From: Silicimonas sp.
GTDB taxonomy: Bacteria > Pseudomonadota > Alphaproteobacteria > Rhodobacterales > Rhodobacteraceae
Length of the DNA stretch: 34,411 bases
Direction: 5' to 3'
Assembly: GCA_022826205.1 (NCBI GenBank)
Contig: JAJDVJ010000051.1
Coordinates: 1-34,411, forward strand
Shown here in pieces: positions 17,499 through 25,959 of this stretch. Positions within the stretch are counted from its first letter, which is position 1. Each line of letters opens with the position of its first letter. Made by a program: the position numbers and the translations under genes. The notes beneath the pieces were generated by a model. That model was not told where the DNA came from. It did no database searches and worked only from the letters and a program-made list of their open reading frames with translations.

Positions 17499-17685
17499 GA
17501 ACTTGCCTGTCCTCCGTATGACGCATCAGACCTCCATCGGACTGCATCGCTTCAATCGCATTCCTGCAAAGGTCAATCGAGCAGGCACTTGGCATTCTTG
17601 CAAGCCTCCTGAATACGATGCGCAAATCGAACAAGGCTTCGTCGCTATTGGGCAGCTCCAAAATTCCAGGCAGGTCGAACTTGAT

Positions 17686-18828
17686 CTAGCTGACGCGCTG
17701 GCCATTGACCCAAACGCTGATGACGGCATGGATTGACGCGATCGCCCGAAGGCGAACGAGGTCTGCCCGGTTGCCAGTGGAAATTGCGCCACGATCTGTG
17801 AGACCGGCCGCGTGTGCGGGTGCCTGGCTGATGCATCTGATGGCGCGGGGAAGATCCTGCCACATCTCGGCGAGCCGGAAGGCCGCCAGCAATAGCGCGG
17901 AGGGCGCGTAGTCTGATGACACGATGTCCAGCAGATCACGCTTGGCGAGATCAAGCGCCGAGACATTGCTGTAGTGTGATTCGCCACAAATGATGTTCGG
18001 ACCCCCCATCATGATCGCAATGCCCGCATCGCGACAGGCTTCGGCGGCCTCAATCGTCGTTGGGAATTCCGCGAGCCGAACACCGTGCTCTGCGGAAACG
18101 GCGACCTGGTCGGCCGTGGTGTCATCGTGACTGGCCAGAACGGCACCGAGGCGCCAGGCATCTTGGATGGCCATGGCTTCATGCTTGTCGCCGTGCTTTG
18201 CTTGTAGCGCGCGAAGACGGGCCACGTGATCGTCAAATTCCTGATCCCTCATGTCTTTCTTGGTAGCGACATGCGTTTTCATCGTGCCGATGTCCCTGAA
18301 CTGTCGTTGGCCGGGGGTGTGATCCATGAGACTGACGATGCCCACACGGTCCTCCGGGCCGAATTCGGCCAATTCGTCAATCAGGGTTTCCGAGCAAACT
18401 TCGGCGCGCAGATGCAGGAAATGGCTGATCTTCAATGCCCCCTCCGCCCGCAACCCGAGCAATTCGTGCGACAGCTCACGCGCGTAGCGCAGGTACCGGC
18501 CCTTGCCAGACGGGATCGAGCCCACGCGCATGGCGTCGAACACCGTCGTGATACCGGTGGACGCAAGTTCGCGGTCGTGAGCCAGGATTGCCGGTGCGTG
18601 TGGCCAGAGAACGCTTGGCCGTGATTCGATATGCCGCTCAAGATTGTCTGTGTGTAGTTCCACAAGTCCGGGAATCAGAAAATCGCCCGCAAAATCGATT
18701 GCGCCGGTGGGAACATGGCCAGTTTCTTCAATCGAGGTGATGGTTCCCTGCCTGATTGTGACGCTGCCGGTAATCACGCGATCCTCCAGCACGATACGTG
18801 CGTTGGCGAGGCAGACATTTTCTGTCAC
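17686..18828 (-). CDS. phnM: Alpha-D-ribose 1-methylphosphonate 5-triphosphate diphosphatase PhnM
   Basis: This 380-aa amidohydrolase-superfamily enzyme of the C-P lyase pathway removes pyrophosphate from ribose methylphosphonate triphosphate before C-P bond cleavage. Metal-binding motifs are H59-x-D61 (ELHTDNLERH), the central lysine-containing region, HTPGQRQF, ASHDDTT and the SSDYAPSALL segment, all in the usual order. I chose the GTG at 18828 because it gives the normal PhnM length and an N-terminus starting directly with TENVCLANARIVLED; ATG codons at 18879 and 18903 would add a non-family leader and overlap the divergent gene. GAGG lies immediately upstream of the GTG. The C-P lyase core genes phnGHIJKL are absent from the window, and neighbouring phnN is broken. 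Confidence 0.93.
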   Translation of the reverse strand: MTENVCLANARIVLEDRVITGSVTIRQGTITSIEETGHVPTGAIDFAGDFLIPGLVELHTDNLERHIESRPSVLWPHAPAILAHDRELASTGITTVFDAMRVGSIPSGKGRYLRYARELSHELLGLRAEGALKISHFLHLRAEVCSETLIDELAEFGPEDRVGIVSLMDHTPGQRQFRDIGTMKTHVATKKDMRDQEFDDHVARLRALQAKHGDKHEAMAIQDAWRLGAVLASHDDTTADQVAVSAEHGVRLAEFPTTIEAAEACRDAGIAIMMGGPNIICGESHYSNVSALDLAKRDLLDIVSSDYAPSALLLAAFRLAEMWQDLPRAIRCISQAPAHAAGLTDRGAISTGNRADLVRLRAIASIHAVISVWVNGQRVS

Positions 18829-18877
18829 ATCCTCGCCACGTTGCCGGGACGGCACGGAATTTGGGAACGGTGAATTC

Positions 18878-19552
18878 ATGTCCGAATACTCACGATTTGG
18901 CATCTACTATCTGCCGCCTAAGGGTCCGATCGCCGAATTCGGGGCACAGTGGCTGGGCTGGGACATCGACCTTGCACGGATCTGCGATAGACCGGAAGTG
19001 GCCGGGATTGAAGACATCACCATGGCACCCCGAAGATATGGCTTCCATGGCACGCTGATGCCACCATTCGGGTTGGCTGAGAGCGCCAGGCGGGAGGCTC
19101 TTGAGGCCGCGGTTGATGAGATAGCCGTGCGCCATTCGCCGATACGACTGCTGGGCCTTGAACTGTCCGTGGTCGGTCGATTCTTGGCGTTGACCCCGTT
19201 GGGTGATGCGCGAGCACTTCACGACTTGGCGCATGACTTAGTTGCAGATCTGGACCAGTTGCGTGCGACGCCCGCACCTGCCGAGCTTGCACGCCGCCGC
19301 GCGGTCGGGCTGACAATTGCCCAAGAGGCCAATCTTCTGCGCTGGGGATACCCTTACGTAATGGACGAGTTTCGGTTTCACATGACACTGACGGACAGGC
19401 TGACCGGCATGCAGCGTCCCCTTGCAGAGGCTGCAATCCGCGAGCGGCTTCCAGAGCTGCCGCGGCCGTTTGACATGACCGAGATCGCGCTTGTGGGTGA
19501 GCGGACAGACGGAATGTTCCGAACCCTGCACCGCTACGCTCTGACCGGCTGA
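18878..19552 (+). CDS. DUF1045 phosphonate-locus protein, 2H phosphoesterase-like
   Basis: This 224-aa protein matches the DUF1045 family found in C-P lyase loci of alphaproteobacteria. It has two H-x-T motifs, H57-G-T59 (YGFHGTL) and H168-M-T170 (FRFHMTL), the signature of 2H phosphoesterases that act on cyclic phosphates. In this setting a role in handling cyclic ribose phosphate produced by C-P lyase is plausible but inferred. The start at 18878 is preceded by GGGAACGGTGA. It lies 49 nt from the PhnM GTG on the other strand and would overlap PhnM if that protein used its ATG at 18879. Its 3' end converges with the broken phnN. Confidence 0.88.
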   Translation: MSEYSRFGIYYLPPKGPIAEFGAQWLGWDIDLARICDRPEVAGIEDITMAPRRYGFHGTLMPPFGLAESARREALEAAVDEIAVRHSPIRLLGLELSVVGRFLALTPLGDARALHDLAHDLVADLDQLRATPAPAELARRRAVGLTIAQEANLLRWGYPYVMDEFRFHMTLTDRLTGMQRPLAEAAIRERLPELPRPFDMTEIALVGERTDGMFRTLHRYALTG

Positions 19553-20078
19553 AGCGCTTGAAGTGCATCTGGATGGTGCTCTCAAAAAGTTCATCGTTTG
19601 CAACATCCACGACATTGATGCCCGACGAAAATTTCTCCACGTCCCGTGCAAGCCGGGCCTAGAATTCTTCCGGTGGCCCGCGTCCGCGGCCGGCCAAGCG
19701 GTGGGCCAGCGCGTTGCCGGATGCGGAGAGTCGCAAGGCGACAAGTTTTGGAATGACCAGATCGACGGTCGCCAGGACAGCGCGAGGCAGATTGATCAGG
19801 AAGGATTCGTCGCTTTCCGTGCACGAGCGAATCTCTGGCGGAGTGCCGTAGCTCAGACGGTGGGCCGTCCAGTGCAAGCAGAATGCCCCTTGTTCTGCGA
19901 CGCGAAAAAATTCGGTAACCGTCACGAAAAGATGGTCTTCGGCGCCAAGACCGGACGTCAGGGCAATTGCGCGGTGCACGATCTGGAGGTCAGGGCAAGC
20001 CTGGGCCAGATCCGCCATTACGCAATCCTTGCCGACGCCAGACGGCCCAACAACTGCTATCACCCGTCCAATCATCAT
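19534..20078 (-). pseudogene. phnN: Disrupted ribose 1,5-bisphosphate phosphokinase PhnN
   Basis: The intact PhnN makes PRPP from ribose 1,5-bisphosphate at the end of the C-P lyase route. From the ATG at 20078 the P-loop GPSGVGKD (11-18), an EDHLFVTVTEFF region and ALHW-like FCLHWTAHRLSYG follow the family closely for 139 residues. A TAG then interrupts the frame at 19661-19659. Beyond it, in the same frame, family-like sequence continues (ARLARDVEKFSSG, then INVVDVANDELFEST). A CAG-to-TAG change would explain the stop. The frame then runs past the expected end; a one-base shift near 19559 would give a family-like LQPVRA end with a stop at 19536-19534. Two lesions suggest a pseudogene. Sequencing errors, or a shorter functional product, are alternatives. 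Confidence 0.78.
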
Positions 20079-20236
20079 GCCGCATTGTCCACAGCATTTC
20101 GGGCAATGTCGAACCCGAACCACGGAGGCCCGGCTGAAGCAATCTAATTGGATGCCGGTTGCCCTGGCCCGCTCGCCAAGTGACGTTGTCAATTCCAAGA
20201 AAAGAAGGTCCGCGGCGCATTGGCAGTTCTTGCGAC

Positions 20237-20265
20237 TTGCTTGGTGGAATTAATGAAAATATGTA
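20237..20265 (+). promoter_or_regulatory. Probable sigma-70 promoter of rnpB
   Basis: TTGCTT at 20237-20242 and TATGTA at 20260-20265 are separated by 17 nt. The -10 box ends 7 nt before the inferred 5' end of the RNase P RNA at 20273, which is the spacing expected for its transcription start. Confidence 0.55.
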
Positions 20266-20272
20266 AAGCGTT

Positions 20273-20624
20273 GCGGATGGCTGGATGGCCGCGGAACCAC
20301 GGTTTCGAGGAAAGTCCGGACTCCACGGAGCGACGGTGCCGGGTAATTCCCGGCCGGGGCAACCCGAGGGATAGCGCCACAGAGAACAGACCGCCTCGCA
20401 CGCGGGGCAATGGTGAAACGGTGAGGTAAGAGCTCACCGCGGGACTGGCAACAGGACCGGCACGGCAAGCCCCACCGGGAGCAATGCCAAATAGGGGTTC
20501 CGCAGGGACGCGCTTCGGTTCGGGGACCCGGGTAGGCAGCATGACCCTTCCGGCAACGGCGGGGCAAGATGAATGGTCATCACCCCGGATACGGGGCACA
20601 GAATCCGGCTTACAAGCCATCCGC
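20273..20624 (+). ncRNA. rnpB: RNase P RNA component (bacterial type A)
   Basis: This roughly 352-nt RNA is the catalytic subunit of RNase P, which matures tRNA 5' ends. The universally conserved core is present: GAGGAAAGTCC at 20307-20317 and ACAGAATCCGGCTTA at 20598-20612, which pair to form helix P4. AGATGAATGGTCAT and the GCAATGCCAAATAGG segment are also recognisable. The ends were set by helix P1: GCGGATGGCT at 20273-20282 is the exact complement of AGCCATCCGC at 20615-20624. Open frames across this stretch on both strands are not genes. Confidence 0.96.
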
Positions 20625-20778
20625 GCCTTGTCTTCGAAAAGCGTTGGGCGCGCCTGGTACAGTGTCGAGATCCTGTTTGGATGCCGTCGGCCGAATTCGG
20701 AACAAGACGTTCGTGATCAAACCTGCGAAGAAAACTGGACGCAAGCTAAGGTCAGAACTGTTCCTGAATCGAATCCAG

Positions 20779-20806
20779 TTGACACCCTGTGCTTGGCGTC
20801 TAAAAC
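20779..20806 (+). promoter_or_regulatory. Probable sigma-70 promoter of rpmG
   Basis: A consensus TTGACA at 20779-20784 is followed after 16 nt by TAAAAC at 20801-20806. Transcription would begin near 20813 and produce a leader of about 50 nt that contains the hairpin described next. Confidence 0.55.
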
Positions 20807-20820
20807 CCGGGCTGCGAGGG

Positions 20821-20854
20821 TTTCGGCTCGGTGTCTTCAGGGCCGAGCCCGAAA
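20821..20854 (+). promoter_or_regulatory. Hairpin in the rpmG leader abutting the Shine-Dalgarno
   Basis: TTTCGGCTCGG (20821-20831) pairs with CCGAGCCCGAAA (20843-20854) over 11 base pairs with one bulged C and an 11-nt loop. The foot of the stem ends at the first base of the AGGAG (20854-20858) that serves L33. The position suggests control of ribosome access or mRNA stability; there is no U-run, so it is not a simple terminator. Confidence 0.55.
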
Positions 20855-20865
20855 GGAGAGACGCA

Positions 20866-21033
20866 ATGGCGAAGCCGACGACGATCAAGATTCGTCTGAA
20901 TTCGACAGCAGACACGGGCCATTTCTACGTGACCAGAAAAAACGCCCGCACAATGACCGAGAAGATGACGGTACGGAAGTACGATCCGGTCGCCCGCAGG
21001 CATGTCGAGTACAGGGAAGGCAAGATCAAGTAA
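20866..21033 (+). CDS. rpmG: Large ribosomal subunit protein L33 (bL33)
   Basis: This 55-aa protein is ribosomal protein L33. It opens [20 protein letters not shown] and contains [14 protein letters not shown] and the basic C-terminus typical of the family, with [21 protein letters not shown]-like sequence. It lacks the zinc-binding cysteine pairs, so it is the zinc-independent (C-minus) form. AGGAG lies 7 nt before the ATG. It is transcribed on its own downstream of rnpB, from a near-consensus promoter, and converges with tkt, leaving 59 bases between the stops. Confidence 0.97.
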   Translation: MAKPTTIKIRLNSTADTGHFYVTRKNARTMTEKMTVRKYDPVARRHVEYREGKIK

Positions 21034-21092
21034 GCGTCCGGCGTGCCTACGTCGGCATCATTCCGGGCGGTGTGGGGCCTCGGGGTCCACCG

Positions 21093-23114
21093 CTACAGGA
21101 GCGACCGAACCTTTGCAGCGACGTTTTCTGCCGTGATTCCGAAATGGCGGTACAAGTCTCCAGCGGGAGCGGAAGCGCCGAAACCCTCCATGCCTACGAA
21201 CCCGTCTCGCCCTGCGCGGCCACGCTCGCCAAGAAGCCACCTGTCCCAGCCCTGACGCACGCCAGCCTCTATGGCGACGCGGACTGCGCCAGCAGGCAGC
21301 ACTCGTCTGCGGTAGGCTTCGTGCTGCTCGGCGAAGAGCTCTGCGCAAGGCATTGATACCACGCTGGTGCCAATTCCCTCCGCTTCCAGAAGCGACCGTG
21401 CCTCCAGCGCAACGGACACCTCGGAGCCGGTGGCGATCAGGACGGCCTTTCTGCGGCCCGAACCGGGACGAGCCAATGTATAGGCACCCATGGCCGTGAG
21501 GTTTCTTGACTTGTGCTGTGTTCGTACGGTCGGCAAGCTCTGGCGCGAGAGAGCCAGGACAGTCGGGGATTGCCGTGACGAAAGCGCAATTTCCCATGCT
21601 TCGGCAGTTTCGACCGCATCAGCGGGCCGAATCAAACGGCAATTTGGCGTTGCGCGCAACATTGCCAGATGCTCGACGGGCTGGTGAGTGGGGCCATCCT
21701 CGCCCAATCCGATCGAGTCGTGAGTCATAACATAGGTTACGGGCAAGCCCATGAGCGCCGACAGCCGAATTGCCCCTCTGGCGTAGTCGGTGAAGCAAAG
21801 AAACGTGCCACCATAGGGTTTGACGCCGCCATGGAGCGCCATGCCGGCCATCGCGGCCGCCATGCCGTGTTCGCGGATCCCGTAGTGGATGTAGCGGCCC
21901 TTGCGATTCGTGGCGTCGAATATTCCAAGATCAGGAGTCTTTGTATTGTTCGACCCGGTCAGGTCGGCTGAGCCTCCGATGGTCTCGGCCACGACAGGGT
22001 TGATCACCTCCAGCGCCATTTCCGACGCCTTCCGGGTCGCAACCTTGGGCTGTTCGTTCGACAGGGTTCTTTTCAGGGCCCGGACGACGGGGACCAACCG
22101 CTTGTGCGCGCCACCGGACATTATCCGATTGAAGTCTGCTTGGCGCGAAGTCGACAGCGTCGCAAAGCGGTCCTGCCAAGCCTTGCGGGCCTCGCCGCCA
22201 CGGCGACCAATGATTCGCCATGCATCCAGTATGGACCTGGGCACTTCGAACGGTGCATGTTGCCAGCCATAGGCGGCGCGTGTGGCGTCGATCTCGTCCT
22301 GCCCAAGGGGCGAGCCGTGTGCCGACGCGGTGCCCTGCTTGTTGGGAGCACCGAATCCGATGACGGTCTTGCATGCGATCATCACGGGCCTCTTCGACTT
22401 GCGGGCCTTGCTCAGCGCACGGTCGATGTCCTCGGGATCGTGCCCATCGCATTCCAGGACCTCCCAACCCGAAGCTTGAAAGCGTCGCTTCTGGTCCGTC
22501 GTGTCCGAAAGCGCGATGTTGCCGTCAATCGAGATGTCGTTGTCGTCCCAGAGCACGATCAGCCTTGAGAGTCGTTGCATGCCCGCAAGTCCGATCGCCT
22601 CCTGGCTTAGTCCCTCCATCAGGCATCCGTCGCCTACGATGACATAGGTGACATGGTTGACGACCTTCTTCCCGAATCGTGCCCGGAGAGCTTCTTCTGC
22701 AATTGCGAGTCCGACCGCATTCGCAAGTCCCTGGCCAAGAGGTCCGGTCGTCGTTTCGATCCCGTTGGCATGCCCATACTCGGGATGACCTGCCGTGATC
22801 GAACCAAGCTGGCGAAATCGCTTGATCTGCTGGAGCGTCATGTCCTCGTAACCGGTGAGATGAAGCAAAGCATAGAGCAGCATCGAGCCATGGCCTGCAG
22901 ACAGGATGAAGCGGTCACGATCCGGCCAGTCCGGGTCGGCCGCATCGAACTTGAGATGCCTTTCGAAGAGTACTGTCGCCACGTCAGCCATGCCCATGGG
23001 CATCCCGGGGTGGCCTGAATTGGCGGCCTGGACCGCATCCATGGCGAGCGCGCGAATTGCCGCAGCGCGCTCGAAATGGTCCGGATGCAGTTCCTTCAGG
23101 GTCTCGATGTCCAT
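21093..23114 (-). CDS. tkt: Transketolase
   Basis: This 673-aa thiamine-diphosphate enzyme moves two-carbon units between sugar phosphates in the pentose phosphate pathway or Calvin cycle. Visible motifs are the N-terminal SGHPGMPMG (33-41), the ThDP/Mg motif GDGCLMEG (161-168) with N192 closing it ([10 protein letters not shown]), GIREHGM carrying the catalytic glutamate, and the [16 protein letters not shown] loop that binds substrate phosphate. Length and order are those of bacterial transketolase. It begins 203 nt from the divergent coiled-coil/zapA pair, a neighbourhood known from Rhodobacterales where glycolytic genes often follow. Confidence 0.97.
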   Translation of the reverse strand: MDIETLKELHPDHFERAAAIRALAMDAVQAANSGHPGMPMGMADVATVLFERHLKFDAADPDWPDRDRFILSAGHGSMLLYALLHLTGYEDMTLQQIKRFRQLGSITAGHPEYGHANGIETTTGPLGQGLANAVGLAIAEEALRARFGKKVVNHVTYVIVGDGCLMEGLSQEAIGLAGMQRLSRLIVLWDDNDISIDGNIALSDTTDQKRRFQASGWEVLECDGHDPEDIDRALSKARKSKRPVMIACKTVIGFGAPNKQGTASAHGSPLGQDEIDATRAAYGWQHAPFEVPRSILDAWRIIGRRGGEARKAWQDRFATLSTSRQADFNRIMSGGAHKRLVPVVRALKRTLSNEQPKVATRKASEMALEVINPVVAETIGGSADLTGSNNTKTPDLGIFDATNRKGRYIHYGIREHGMAAAMAGMALHGGVKPYGGTFLCFTDYARGAIRLSALMGLPVTYVMTHDSIGLGEDGPTHQPVEHLAMLRATPNCRLIRPADAVETAEAWEIALSSRQSPTVLALSRQSLPTVRTQHKSRNLTAMGAYTLARPGSGRRKAVLIATGSEVSVALEARSLLEAEGIGTSVVSMPCAELFAEQHEAYRRRVLPAGAVRVAIEAGVRQGWDRWLLGERGRAGRDGFVGMEGFGASAPAGDLYRHFGITAENVAAKVRSLL

Positions 23115-23317
23115 GCTACCGCCCTTGGCTGGTCCATATCGCCTAGGTTCTTAGCAGCCAGCTTGCCGAACGCAAGGCGAGCCGAGGCGCAACATTCGGA
23201 AAGTGGGTGAAACTGTCGCTGCATGCGCTATGCTCCGGGCGGGCCATGTTGTCTGCCGGCGATTCGCGATCCAGGCATCAAGTGCCAGGCAGGTAAATTC
23301 GCAAGCCAGGAGCGATC

Positions 23318-23701
23318 ATGAGTGACATGTCCGAACTTGAAGGCAGAATCCTTTCCGCATTGGACAGGACGGAGCTGGCGTTCGACGGGATAGGCCCGAA
23401 CGCCGAAAGTGATGGCCGGGACAGCGTCATTGAAGGGCTCAAGGCGGACGTGACGCGTTTGCAGGAGGCGCTCAGGACGCGGGACGCCCTGCTTCAGCAG
23501 ATGCGGGCGGTGAACCGGAACCTCAGGGAATCGAACGCTGCACTTCGCGCGGCTCATGCCGACGGGCAGATGCAGGCGGATCTGCTGAATTTCGCCTTGG
23601 AAGGCGAACTTGCCGGCCTTCGTGCCACTCGCGAAGTGGAGAAGGCGGAGATCGAGGAAGTCCTGGCGATGCTCGAACCTGTGCTGAAGGAGGCTGGATA
23701 A
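23318..23701 (+). CDS. Small coiled-coil protein upstream of zapA
   Basis: This 127-aa protein has no recognised catalytic motif. Almost all of it is predicted alpha-helical, with heptad-like Leu/Ala spacing from about residue 40 to 120 that indicates a coiled coil. It has no signal peptide. GGAGCG lies just before the ATG. Its stop overlaps the zapA start by one base (TAATG), so the two are translationally coupled and may work together in cell division. Comparable short coiled-coil genes next to zapA are known in alphaproteobacteria; a role in Z-ring assembly is inference. Confidence 0.72.
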   Translation: MSDMSELEGRILSALDRTELAFDGIGPNAESDGRDSVIEGLKADVTRLQEALRTRDALLQQMRAVNRNLRESNAALRAAHADGQMQADLLNFALEGELAGLRATREVEKAEIEEVLAMLEPVLKEAG

Positions 23702-24096
23702 TGCCCGAGGTTTCGATTCGGATCGGCGAACGGCTCTTCAAGGTGTCCTGCCAGGACGGCGAAGAGGGTGCCCTTCATCAGGCGGCCGGGTTGCTTAACA
23801 CCGAAGCCAAGACACTTGAGGGCCAGTCCCGGCGTCTTCCCGAAGCGCAGATGCTCCTGATGGCCGGGCTCATGGTGGCGGACAAACATGTCTCTGCCGC
23901 AAGCAACAAGCGGCAACTGGAGGAGACGGTTGCACGGCAGGAGGCCCAAATCAAGGATCTGGAAGGTCAGCTCGAGCAAGGGCGAATACAGGCCGCACCA
24001 ACCGAGGACAAAGTGTCTGAAGCCTTGGCCAGGATTGCCGAACGAGCGGAAGCACTGGCGGAGTTGGCCGAAGAGAAGTCTGGAGCCCGCGCATAG
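23701..24096 (+). CDS. zapA: Cell division protein ZapA
   Basis: This 131-aa protein matches ZapA, which bundles FtsZ filaments at the division site. The N-terminal domain shows the typical opening (PEVSIRIGERLFKVSC), then an NTEAKTLEG stretch and the LPEAQMLLMAGLMVADKH segment (about 47-64). The second half is a long charged coiled coil used for tetramerisation. It is somewhat longer than E. coli ZapA because of this C-terminal helix, as is usual in alphaproteobacteria. No 6S RNA could be recognised in the 89 nt that follow. Confidence 0.88.
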   Translation: MPEVSIRIGERLFKVSCQDGEEGALHQAAGLLNTEAKTLEGQSRRLPEAQMLLMAGLMVADKHVSAASNKRQLEETVARQEAQIKDLEGQLEQGRIQAAPTEDKVSEALARIAERAEALAELAEEKSGARA

Positions 24097-24185
24097 CTGA
24101 CGCCGGTTGCGGTGTCCAAGTGAAGAAATCAACGATGCACGGGGTGTCCTGACTCTGACCCGTCCACAGGCGTTGCGGATGCCGA

Positions 24186-25895
24186 TCAGGCTTCGACCTG
24201 ATCCTCGATGCCTTCAGTTGCAAGCCCGTCGAGACGTGGCATCAGGTTGAGAAGCGACCGCGTGTAGTCTTCCCGGGGCGCGGCAAAGAGGGCCTCTGCA
24301 TCCTGGATTTCCACCAGGCGACCGTTCTGCATGACGGCAACGCGATCACACATCTGTCGCACCACCGGCAGGTCGTGCGAGATGAACAGCATCGTGAGGC
24401 TCAAGTGCTCCTGCAGGTCCTTCAGGATGTTGAGAATCTGCGCCTGGATCGAGACGTCGAGGGCGGACGTCGGCTCGTCGCAGATCAGGAATTTAGGTTG
24501 CGTTGCAAGCGCCCGTGCAATGGAGATGCGCTGGCGCTGGCCGCCGGAAAACTCGTGCGGATATTTGAACCCTGCGGCTGCGCCAAGGCCGACATGTTCG
24601 AGCAGTTCGTCGACCCTGTGCCTCAAAGCCTTGCCGGACAGCAGCCTGTGATGGAGCGCGGGCTCGGCGACGATGGCATCAACCCGCATGCGGGGATTGA
24701 GTGACGAGTAGGGATCCTGAAAGATCATCTGGATCTGGCGGCGGTACCAGGCAAGGGAGCCGGAGCCGGTTACACGCTGCCCGCCATACAGGATCGTTCC
24801 GCCGTCGGCTCTGTACAGGCCGGCGATCATGCGTGCGACCGTGGATTTGCCGGAACCCGACTCGCCAACGATTCCGAACACCTCGCCTTGGCGAATGTCG
24901 AAACTGACGTTGTTCACTGCGACGAGATATTGTCGTCGCGACGGGATGAAGGAGCGCTTCTGCAGGAAGCGCTTGGTAAGGCCGCTTATCTCGAAGAGCG
25001 GCTTGGCGGAGTCTGTATCCGCCTTGTTCCAGTTCCGCGCCAGGTCACTGATCCGGAATTCGGTGGCGCGTCCGCCGTATGAAATGAGCGGAAACCGATG
25101 CAGCTTCACGTTGGGGCGCGGGACGGCTGCGATGAGCGACTTGGTGTAGGGATGGCTCGGCTTGCCCAGAACGAGCCTGGTGGCGCCCGTCTCCACGACC
25201 TTGCCTTGGTACATGACGGTGACGCGATCCGTCGTGTCGGCAATGACACCCATGTCGTGGGTGATGAGGATAACGCCGACCTGGCGCTCGTTCGCGAGTT
25301 CCCTGATGAGATCCAGAATCTGAGCCTGGATCGAGACGTCGAGCGCGGTTGTCGGCTCGTCGGCGATGATGACATCGGGCTCCGAGCAAAGGGCGAGCGC
25401 GATGACAACGCGCTGCCGCATGCCGCCGGAAAACTGGTGTGGGTACTGGTCGAGCCGTATCTCGGGTTCGGGGATTCCGACGCGGGCAAGCAGATCATGC
25501 GCCCGCTCGTGCGCTTCGGCGTCGGTCAGGCTCAAATGGGTCGTGATGGTTTCCGTCAACTGCTCGCGAATTGTGAAGAGCGGATTCAGCGAAGTCAGCG
25601 GATCCTGGAAGATCATGCTGATCTCGCTGCCGCGCAGACTCCGCATTGCTGCCCGATCAAGTCCCGAGATGATCTCGTTCTTCAGGCGGATCGTGCCGCC
25701 CGCGATCCTGCCTGGGCGTTCGAGCAGTGCCATGACGGCCGCCCCAATGGTTGACTTTCCGGCTCCGGATTCGCCGACCAGACCATGAATCTCGCCGGGT
25801 TCGACCGTCAGGCTTGCCCCGTCGACGGCAACGAAGACCTCCCTTCGTGTGGGGAACTCGACCGTCAGGTTAGCGATATCGAGAATTGCGCTCAT
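24186..25895 (-). CDS. Dipeptide/oligopeptide-type ABC transporter, fused two-domain ATP-binding protein
   Basis: This 569-aa protein fuses two ABC ATPase domains corresponding to DppD and DppF (or GsiA-like). Domain 1 has Walker [10 protein letters not shown] (41-49), the signature FSGGMRQ (155-161) and Walker B with DE at 179-180. Domain 2 has GESGSGKST (344-352), FSGGQRQ (449-455) and Walker B at 469-475. Each domain has the oligopeptide-family C-terminal segment with a GKPSHPYTK-type motif. It powers import through the two permeases encoded just upstream. The start at 25895 gives a normal DppD opening ([14 protein letters not shown]) and overlaps the stop of a possible micro-ORF; an ATG at 25925 adds ten residues. 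The cargo is not predictable from the ATPase. Confidence 0.9.
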   Translation of the reverse strand: MSAILDIANLTVEFPTRREVFVAVDGASLTVEPGEIHGLVGESGAGKSTIGAAVMALLERPGRIAGGTIRLKNEIISGLDRAAMRSLRGSEISMIFQDPLTSLNPLFTIREQLTETITTHLSLTDAEAHERAHDLLARVGIPEPEIRLDQYPHQFSGGMRQRVVIALALCSEPDVIIADEPTTALDVSIQAQILDLIRELANERQVGVILITHDMGVIADTTDRVTVMYQGKVVETGATRLVLGKPSHPYTKSLIAAVPRPNVKLHRFPLISYGGRATEFRISDLARNWNKADTDSAKPLFEISGLTKRFLQKRSFIPSRRQYLVAVNNVSFDIRQGEVFGIVGESGSGKSTVARMIAGLYRADGGTILYGGQRVTGSGSLAWYRRQIQMIFQDPYSSLNPRMRVDAIVAEPALHHRLLSGKALRHRVDELLEHVGLGAAAGFKYPHEFSGGQRQRISIARALATQPKFLICDEPTSALDVSIQAQILNILKDLQEHLSLTMLFISHDLPVVRQMCDRVAVMQNGRLVEIQDAEALFAAPREDYTRSLLNLMPRLDGLATEGIEDQVEA

Positions 25896-25957
25896 CGGAT
25901 GCCCGGCACAGGCACGAGGTGCCATTGACCGCCGACCGGGATCTTGATCAGGGACAT
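25892..25957 (-). CDS. Possible 21-codon micro-ORF between the permease and ATPase genes
   Basis: An ATG at 25957 begins 2 nt after the dppC-like stop and runs 21 codons to a TGA that overlaps the ATPase start as ATGA (25895-25892). Most of its codons end in G or C, as in neighbouring genes. The peptide opens [10 protein letters not shown] and ends PVPGIR, with no recognised family. The exact fit between the two genes suggests a translational-coupling leader or a true small protein. A chance open frame of this length is also quite possible. Confidence 0.4.
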   Translation of the reverse strand: MSLIKIPVGGQWHLVPVPGIR

Positions 25958-25959
25958 GC

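Noticed and set aside
18820-18837. CTGTCAC half-site resembling a Pho box near phnM
   Set aside because: There is no second direct repeat at the expected spacing, and it overlaps the proposed start codon.
19017-19640. Long minus-strand open frame through the DUF1045 gene
   Set aside because: Only its first part resembles PhnN; the rest is antisense to a well-supported gene and has chance-like composition.
20250-20567. Open frames on both strands over 20220-20620
   Set aside because: The stretch is RNase P RNA, with conserved core sequences and a closing P1 helix.
21067-21093. GCGGTG/CACCGC inverted repeat at the end of tkt
   Set aside because: The 6-bp stem with a 15-nt loop and no U-run is too weak to call a terminator.
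24097-24185. Possible 6S RNA after zapA
   Set aside because: The gap is only 89 nt, too short for 6S RNA, and no long central-bubble hairpin is seen.
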